Assembly: GCA_036245525.1 (NCBI GenBank)
Contig: BTPG01000005.1
Span: 115,709,880 to 115,773,879, forward strand
From: Semisulcospira habei
Lineage: Eukaryota > Mollusca > Gastropoda > Semisulcospiridae
Length of the DNA: 64,000 bases
Reading direction: 5' to 3'
The position numbers and the translations under genes were made by a program. This document shows positions 62,035 to 64,000 of the stretch, one piece after another (within the stretch, counting starts at the first letter, position 1; every line of letters starts with the position of its first letter). The notes beneath the pieces were generated by a model. It did not search any database. It was not told the origin of the DNA and saw nothing but the letters and a program-made list of their open reading frames with translations.

Positions 62035-63045
62035 TTACACGGTATATACCCAGTAAGCTTCTACTTCCGGGTCTTTTAGCTTCTGGAGGTCGAATCTGAT
62101 GCGAGGGCTCTTGCTATCTCGTTTCAATGCCAGCTTCAACTTGAGGCTAGTAAGGACGAGGTTGTGGTCGCTGCCAATATCAGCGCCAGGAAAGGACCTC
62201 GTTTGTGCTTTGTTAATGCTGGATTTGAATCGTCGAGGCAGCAAGATGAAGTCAATCTGGTTATGGACCAGGCCTCCTGGCGATTGCCATGTCACTGTTC
62301 TTGACTTCTTGTGTGGATGGAGGGTATTAGCAACGGTGAGACGGTGACTCTGTGCGAACTCTAAAAGTCGCAGGCCTCTGTCGTTTGTTTCTCCAAGGCC
62401 AAACTTGCCAGCTGTTCCTGCCCATTGTTGGTAGGCGTCAGGGCCGATCTTTGCATTCCAGTCACCGAGGACAGTCAGAATGTCTTTCTTAGGTGTTTTC
62501 TTGATGATGTTGTCCAGTTGTTCGTAAAATTCTTCTAATTCTTCATCATCATGATCTGCTGTTGGAGCGTATACTTGAATGATAGTGATGTTGTGCGGTC
62601 GGGCGGAGATGCGGATGGAGATTAGTCTGCTTGACACGGGGGTGCAGCTGATGACAGTTCCAGCCACCTCTTTCCTTACGATAAAAGCTACGCCATGTTC
62701 GTGCTTGGTTTCTTTTCCGCTGAACCAGATTTTATGGCCTTCATCTGTTGTTGTTTCTCCGAAGCCTGTCCATCGAACTTCTGCAAGTCCTACAATGTCC
62801 CAGCGATAGCGCTTCAACTCGTGGGTGAGTTCCTTCACTTTGCCGCACTGGTAGAGTGTGCGAACGTTCCAAGTTCCGATAGTTATTCCTTGCGTGGGCA
62901 GCTTGATGGTGGGTTTGGTTCCAGTAACACACTTGTCGCCCCCACCCTGGAGACCTCCAATGGGGTGCGCGGTCGTTGGTGATCCGGGCCCCGACCGATC
63001 CGGCATGTTATTCTTATTCTGTTGTTTGTCCATCAGTCCTTTCAA
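62035..63045 (-). CDS. LINE endonuclease (second RTE-like element), inverted 5' part
   Basis: AP-type endonuclease of a non-LTR retrotransposon. Motifs: IGTWNVRT with Asn60, GLAEVRWTG with Glu89, QVYAPTAD with Tyr159, LGDWNAKIG with Asp195 and Asn197, NQIDFILLPRRF near 262, and GSDHNLVLT with Asp293-His294. The 336-residue frame is open. The first 50 residues (DKQQNKNNMPDRSG...) are low-conservation leader, so the true start could be later. It ends in host sequence after KLKDPEVEA, meaning the element stops just past the endonuclease. On its 5' side a UTR-like segment (63046-63285) leads straight into a plus-strand RT piece. Confidence 0.88.
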   Translation of the reverse strand: MKGLMDKQQNKNNMPDRSGPGSPTTAHPIGGLQGGGDKCVTGTKPTIKLPTQGITIGTWNVRTLYQCGKVKELTHELKRYRWDIVGLAEVRWTGFGETTTDEGHKIWFSGKETKHEHGVAFIVRKEVAGTVISCTPVSSRLISIRISARPHNITIIQVYAPTADHDDEELEEFYEQLDNIIKKTPKKDILTVLGDWNAKIGPDAYQQWAGTAGKFGLGETNDRGLRLLEFAQSHRLTVANTLHPHKKSRTVTWQSPGGLVHNQIDFILLPRRFKSSINKAQTRSFPGADIGSDHNLVLTSLKLKLALKRDSKSPRIRFDLQKLKDPEVEAYWVYTV

Positions 63046-64000
63046 TGGGCTTAGGCGAACTTGGCGGCGCCCGTCTCCTCTCCAAGTATTTCAACTGACT
63101 GAGAAACGCGTCAGCCCCTCACAACGTTTCGCCCGCCAGCAGAAGCGGTTACCGGGGTGTGGCTAGGTAAAGGACCTGGAGCCAGCTGTGAGAGTTGAGT
63201 GCCATGTGAAGACCAGTGCTCCCGCCTGCCCCAAGAGGCGCTGCTGGCAGAAAAGTCAAAGGTACTACTTCTCCATGAACACTCTACACCAGATCATGCA
63301 GGAAACCCTCCACGACCACCATACTTCAATCTCTATTGGTGGCAGATCCCTGTGCAATCTTCGATTCGCAGACGACATTGACCTCATGGCAGGCAGCAAT
63401 AGTGAGCTCCAAAACCTGACAGACAAACTTTCAAGTAGCGCAGGGTCTTATGGCATGGAGATCAGTACGGATAAAAGCAAAGTGATGATCAACACCACAA
63501 GCGACAGCAGCAGCAACATTCACATGAACGGCCAGAAGCTAGAAGAGGTCAATAGCTTCAAGTACTTGGGAGCCACCCTGTCCAAAGACGGTAGTTGCAT
63601 AGCAGAGATCCGTATCAGGATAGGTACAGCAACATCCGCAATGGCCAGGCTGGACAGGATATGGCGAAGTAACTCCATCAGCTTCACCATCAAGTACAGG
63701 CTTTACAAGTCCCTCGTAGTGTCTATTCTACTCTACGGCTGTGAGACTTGGACACTGCTTGCAGACTCAGAAAAGAAAATCCAGGCCTTTGAGAACAAGT
63801 GCCTGAGGAAGTTGCTCCGCATCTCGTACCGCGAGCACAAGACCAACGAATATGTACGGAGCATCGTCACTTCCCTGGTGGGCCCACATGAACCCCTTCT
63901 GGCAACCGTGAAACGGCGCAAGCTTGCTTGGTTTGGCCACGTGACCCGACACAACACCTTGTCCAAGACTATCCTCCAAGGCACTCTCGAAGGAAGTCGT
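62040..64000 (+). mobile_element. RTE-like LINE with probable 5' inversion and internal deletion
   Basis: Minus-strand endonuclease plus UTR, then plus-strand RT, in the order expected for a 5'-inverted insertion whose sense strand is plus. About 0.9 kb (linker, RT fingers, first palm motif) is missing between the two halves. The right end and target duplication lie outside the window, so a chance meeting of two insertions is possible. Confidence 0.65.
63275..64000 (+). pseudogene. LINE reverse transcriptase palm to C-terminus, plus strand, cut by window edge
   Basis: The open frame continues past the window end. It reads IMQETLHDHHTSISIGGRS, CNLRFADDIDLMAGSNSEL (catalytic FADD), YGMEISTDKSKVMINTTS, NSFKYLGATLSKDGS, SLVVSILLYGCETWTLLAD, LRKLLRISYREHKTNEYV, LAWFGHVTRHNTLSKTILQG. 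It lacks the RT fingers and the first catalytic Asp block, so it cannot be a working enzyme as it stands. Motif order and spacing match the RTE-like protein at 38560-40008, but it is a different subfamily. It lies head to head with the endonuclease at 62035-63045. Confidence 0.87.

Overview
The window looks like intergenic or intronic DNA from an animal, most likely a lophotrochozoan and perhaps a marine gastropod mollusc. That assignment is an inference from the mix of LINEs, tRNA-headed SINEs, long CT/GT/ATT tracts and very dense small foldback elements; I could not test it. I find no convincing host protein-coding exon, rRNA or functional tRNA on either strand. Every long coding-like frame I can interpret belongs to a non-LTR retrotransposon, and the other long frames are mostly microsatellite translations.

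The dominant content is a swarm of short palindromic elements, roughly 90 complete or decayed copies in 64 kb. I group them into families PAL-A to PAL-S (labels are mine). PAL-A, B, C, D and E, over 60 copies, share outer ends TTAA-CCC ... GGG-TTAA (or one-base variants) and carry a long hairpin in the middle. TTAA plus CCC termini is the signature of piggyBac-superfamily insertions, so these are best read as non-autonomous piggyBac-like MITEs; no transposase is present in the window. PAL-A core: arms from TTCAAGGGTRGTGCCAG to AGCTTGGCGCC. PAL-B core: arms AAGAGGCATAGATCC to CATGAGCCCCCGC. PAL-C core: TGTCGGTAGCGCTTTTTGTC. PAL-D core: TTCGAGACGT plus CGCGTATCCGGAT. PAL-E core: TGTGCATGCAGCCACCRGTA. 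PAL-G (ends CCCAGTGCGCAAAAGG), PAL-M (GGTCTGTGATTTTGGACC), PAL-N (GAGAAAAGCGAGATTTT), PAL-F, J, P and S are palindromes without the clear TTAA signature. Neighbouring TTAA elements repeatedly abut and share a single TTAA, forming chains.

Layout. 1-9 kb: PAL elements, an (AT)n tract, one SINE inside a PAL-C arm, and two PAL-F elements. 9-16 kb: CA tracts, two LINE 3' fragments, a SINE with clear target duplications, and a 30-bp tandem array grown from a PAL-A flank. 16-33 kb: mostly PAL elements, a SINE with a GATT tail, and a 9 x 35-bp array. 33-38 kb: a cluster of PAL-M/PAL-N hairpins. 38.4-42.1 kb: an old plus-strand LINE interrupted by a younger RTE-like LINE that carries a twin-priming 5' inversion and an 11-bp target duplication. 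42-48 kb: more PAL elements, including one holding a second palindrome that was itself hit by a SINE. 48.2-53.1 kb: two tail-to-tail copies of a zinc-finger-ended LINE, the minus copy nearly full length but frameshifted. 53-58 kb: SINEs, PAL copies and GT tracts. 58.3-59.0 kb: a terminal-inverted-repeat DNA element. 62.0-64.0 kb: a second LINE whose endonuclease half is inverted relative to its reverse-transcriptase half, running off the window edge.

The elements interact by nesting: SINEs lie in hairpin arms, a LINE lies in a LINE, and palindromes lie in palindromes. Several palindromes show the lesions expected from cruciform or hairpin processing (exact hairpin loss at a microhomology, loss of one arm from the centre, repeated arms, arms that changed in concert).
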